From Bacteroidales bacterium UBA1751 (lineage in GTDB: Bacteria > Bacteroidota > Bacteroidia > Bacteroidales > UBA932): DNA of 14,549 nucleotides. The number at the start of each line of letters is the position of its first letter. Position 1 is the first letter of the stretch. The position numbers were made by a program, and so were the translations under genes. The notes under the pieces were generated by a model. That model had not been told where the DNA came from and did no database searches. It saw only the letters and a program-made list of their open reading frames with translations. Below, in pieces: positions 13,101-14,549 of this stretch. The DNA is taken from assembly GCA_002315995.1 (NCBI GenBank), contig DCHN01000082.1:287-14835 (forward strand), written 5' to 3'.

Positions 13101-14549
13101 AGAACATATCGAAGTCATACGGCCCCAAGGTGCTCTTCGACTCCATTGATTTCAACATCAATGAAGGAGACAAAATTGCACTCATTGCACCCAACGGAAC
13201 AGGAAAGACATCACTGCTCAAGATTCTTGCCGGAAAGGACAAATCAGATTCGGGCGGCAGCATAAAGTTCCTCAAGGAGATAAAGATTGCCTTCCTTGAA
13301 CAGGAGTTCGAATACACCCCCTCAAACACAATAGCCCAGCAGATATTCACAGGAGATTTTGAGCAGGAGCTCAACGCAAAGAGAATACTCTCGGAACTTG
13401 ACCTCTCTCCTGAAATGCGAATGGATTCCCTCTCGGGAGGGGAGGTGAAGCGTGTTGCCATAGCGCAGATGCTGGCCCAGGATGCCGACTTCCTCATTAT
13501 GGATGAGCCCACCAACCATCTTGATGTGGACGCAATTGAGTACCTCGAGAACTATTTGAAGCGCTCCCGCTGCACTCTTTTTATGGTCACTCACGATAGA
13601 TACTTCCTCGACCGCGTCTGCAACACCGTTATGGAGATGGACCGCGGCTCAATTTTCATATACAGGGGAGACTACGAGAACTATTTGACAAAGCGCGACG
13701 AACGCATATCGAACTATAACGCCCAGACCGAAAAGGTAAGGAATGTGCTCAGAAGGGAGCTGGAGTGGATGCACGCCACGCCCTGTGCTCGAAGCGGAAA
13801 GGCGAAGTACCGCAAACAGGCCTTCTGGGAACTTAAGGAGAGGGCGGAAGATACATATATTCAGAGGCAGGTTACAATGGAGGAACTCGGAGGAACAACA
13901 CGCCTCGGCTCCAAGGTCATAAACTGCAAGCATCTCTCGTACTCCTACGAAGAGCAGGTTATTGTAGATGACTTCTCATACAATTTCCAGAGATATGAGA
14001 GGGTGGGAATAGTCGGGGCAAACGGAGTTGGCAAGAGCACCTTCCTCAAGCTGCTCCTAGAGAGCAACCTCTCATCGGTAGAGAGGGGCGAATCGCTCAA
14101 CATTGGGTGGTACAAGCAGGAGGGCATATCCTTCAATGAAGATGACACCGTTCTTGATATTGTGCCCGACACATCGCTGCTGGGAAAATTCCTCTTCCCG
14201 CACGACATGTTTGCCAACAAGATTGCCAAGCTCAGCGGAGGCGAGCGCAGAAGGCTCTATTTGCTCACCATACTCATGCGCAAACCCAACCTGCTGGTTC
14301 TCGACGAACCAACCAACGACCTGGACATTGTAACGTTGAATATACTAGAGGAGTATCTCCTTGACTTCAAGGGAACCCTTATTATTGTCACTCACGATAG
14401 GCACTTCCTCGACCGTCTTGCAGACCATCTTCTCGTCTTCTGTGGCGGCGGGCGCATCAAGGACTTCATAGGCGGCTACACCGAGTACCGCAGCTTCATA
14501 AAGGATGTAAGGGCGGCCGAGCGCAAGGAGACGCTGGAGGCGGAGAGGG
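13079..14549 (+). CDS. ABC-F family ATPase, Uup/EttA-like (partial, runs off right edge)
   Basis: The frame is open for 490 codons and has no stop before the window ends. It contains two ATPase domains: Walker A APNGTGKTS (37-45), signature LSGGE (118-122), Walker B D142-E143; then GANGVGKST (313-321), LSGGE (from 385), D409-E410. The EPTNHLD and EPTNDLD forms and the absence of membrane segments identify an ABC-F protein, which acts on ribosomes rather than transport. The linker between domains (about 180-260) includes W230-M231 and the run CARSGKAKYR; as I remember, related proteins carry more arginines here. The ATG at 13079 overlaps the uvrA end by 22 bp in another frame, with GAGGAG 2 nt upstream. 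The C-terminal tail is outside the window. Antibiotic-resistance function is not indicated. Confidence 0.92.
   Translation, partial: MPSYLQVENISKSYGPKVLFDSIDFNINEGDKIALIAPNGTGKTSLLKILAGKDKSDSGGSIKFLKEIKIAFLEQEFEYTPSNTIAQQIFTGDFEQELNAKRILSELDLSPEMRMDSLSGGEVKRVAIAQMLAQDADFLIMDEPTNHLDVDAIEYLENYLKRSRCTLFMVTHDRYFLDRVCNTVMEMDRGSIFIYRGDYENYLTKRDERISNYNAQTEKVRNVLRRELEWMHATPCARSGKAKYRKQAFWELKERAEDTYIQRQVTMEELGGTTRLGSKVINCKHLSYSYEEQVIVDDFSYNFQRYERVGIVGANGVGKSTFLKLLLESNLSSVERGESLNIGWYKQEGISFNEDDTVLDIVPDTSLLGKFLFPHDMFANKIAKLSGGERRRLYLLTILMRKPNLLVLDEPTNDLDIVTLNILEEYLLDFKGTLIIVTHDRHFLDRLADHLLVFCGGGRIKDFIGGYTEYRSFIKDVRAAERKETLEAER

Noticed and set aside
13051..13515. 154-codon open frame on the - strand
   Set aside because: It is antisense to the uvrA end and to the ABC-F first ATPase domain, whose motifs are clear on the + strand.
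13079..14549. ABC-F protein as a ribosome-protection resistance factor or a transporter
   Set aside because: There are no membrane segments, and the linker and neighbour (uvrA) fit a housekeeping Uup/EttA-like protein better than a known resistance group.
1..14549. CRISPR array, tRNA, rRNA, transposon ends or prophage genes
   Set aside because: I saw no regular direct repeats, clover-leaf sequence, transposase or phage motif by reading; no computation was possible.

Overview
The window reads as a chromosomal housekeeping stretch from a member of the Bacteroidales (Bacteroidota). The reasons are the close resemblance of the deoxynucleoside kinase, the adenosine-kinase-like PfkB protein and the ABC-F protein to Bacteroides-type versions (compared from memory), promoters of the Bacteroidetes form (TTTG, then about 19-20 bp, then TAnnTTTG), and A/T-rich leaders mostly without Shine-Dalgarno sites. 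I cannot name the genus. All eleven genes look intact except the last, which runs off the right edge. There is no gene-free stretch above 300 bases, and I see no rRNA, tRNA, CRISPR array, insertion sequence or phage gene.

Left block (+ strand, about 159-4256): a deoxynucleoside kinase, then after a 134-bp gap with an AT-rich palindrome, a tight run of an adenosine-kinase-like PfkB kinase, a YbhN/AglD-type polytopic membrane protein, and a lipoprotein of the serine beta-lactamase-like hydrolase family. An intrinsic terminator closes this block; it lies inside the last codons of the convergent radA gene.

Centre: radA (- strand, 4288-5697) is divergent from a second serine hydrolase. The 198-bp space between them carries a near-perfect radA promoter, a strong hairpin at the predicted 5' end of the radA mRNA, and a forward promoter.

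Right block (+ strand, 5896 to the end): an exported serine hydrolase with a C-terminal DUF3471-like domain, an exported class-I glutamine-amidotransferase-like peptidase (family C26), a cytoplasmic glyoxalase-II-like metallo-hydrolase, a lipoprotein lytic transglycosylase, then uvrA and an ABC-F ATPase. The first four genes are 8-22 bp apart and look like one transcription unit. Three of the four products are exported, which suggests periplasmic peptide or cell-wall turnover (inference). uvrA follows after 79 bp without a visible terminator, and the ABC-F gene overlaps uvrA by 22 bp. radA and uvrA are DNA-repair genes.

I did not find a convincing undescribed system. The items most worth a second look are the radA leader hairpin, the terminator embedded in radA coding sequence, the exported C26 operon, the palindrome at 809-828 and the ABC-F linker.
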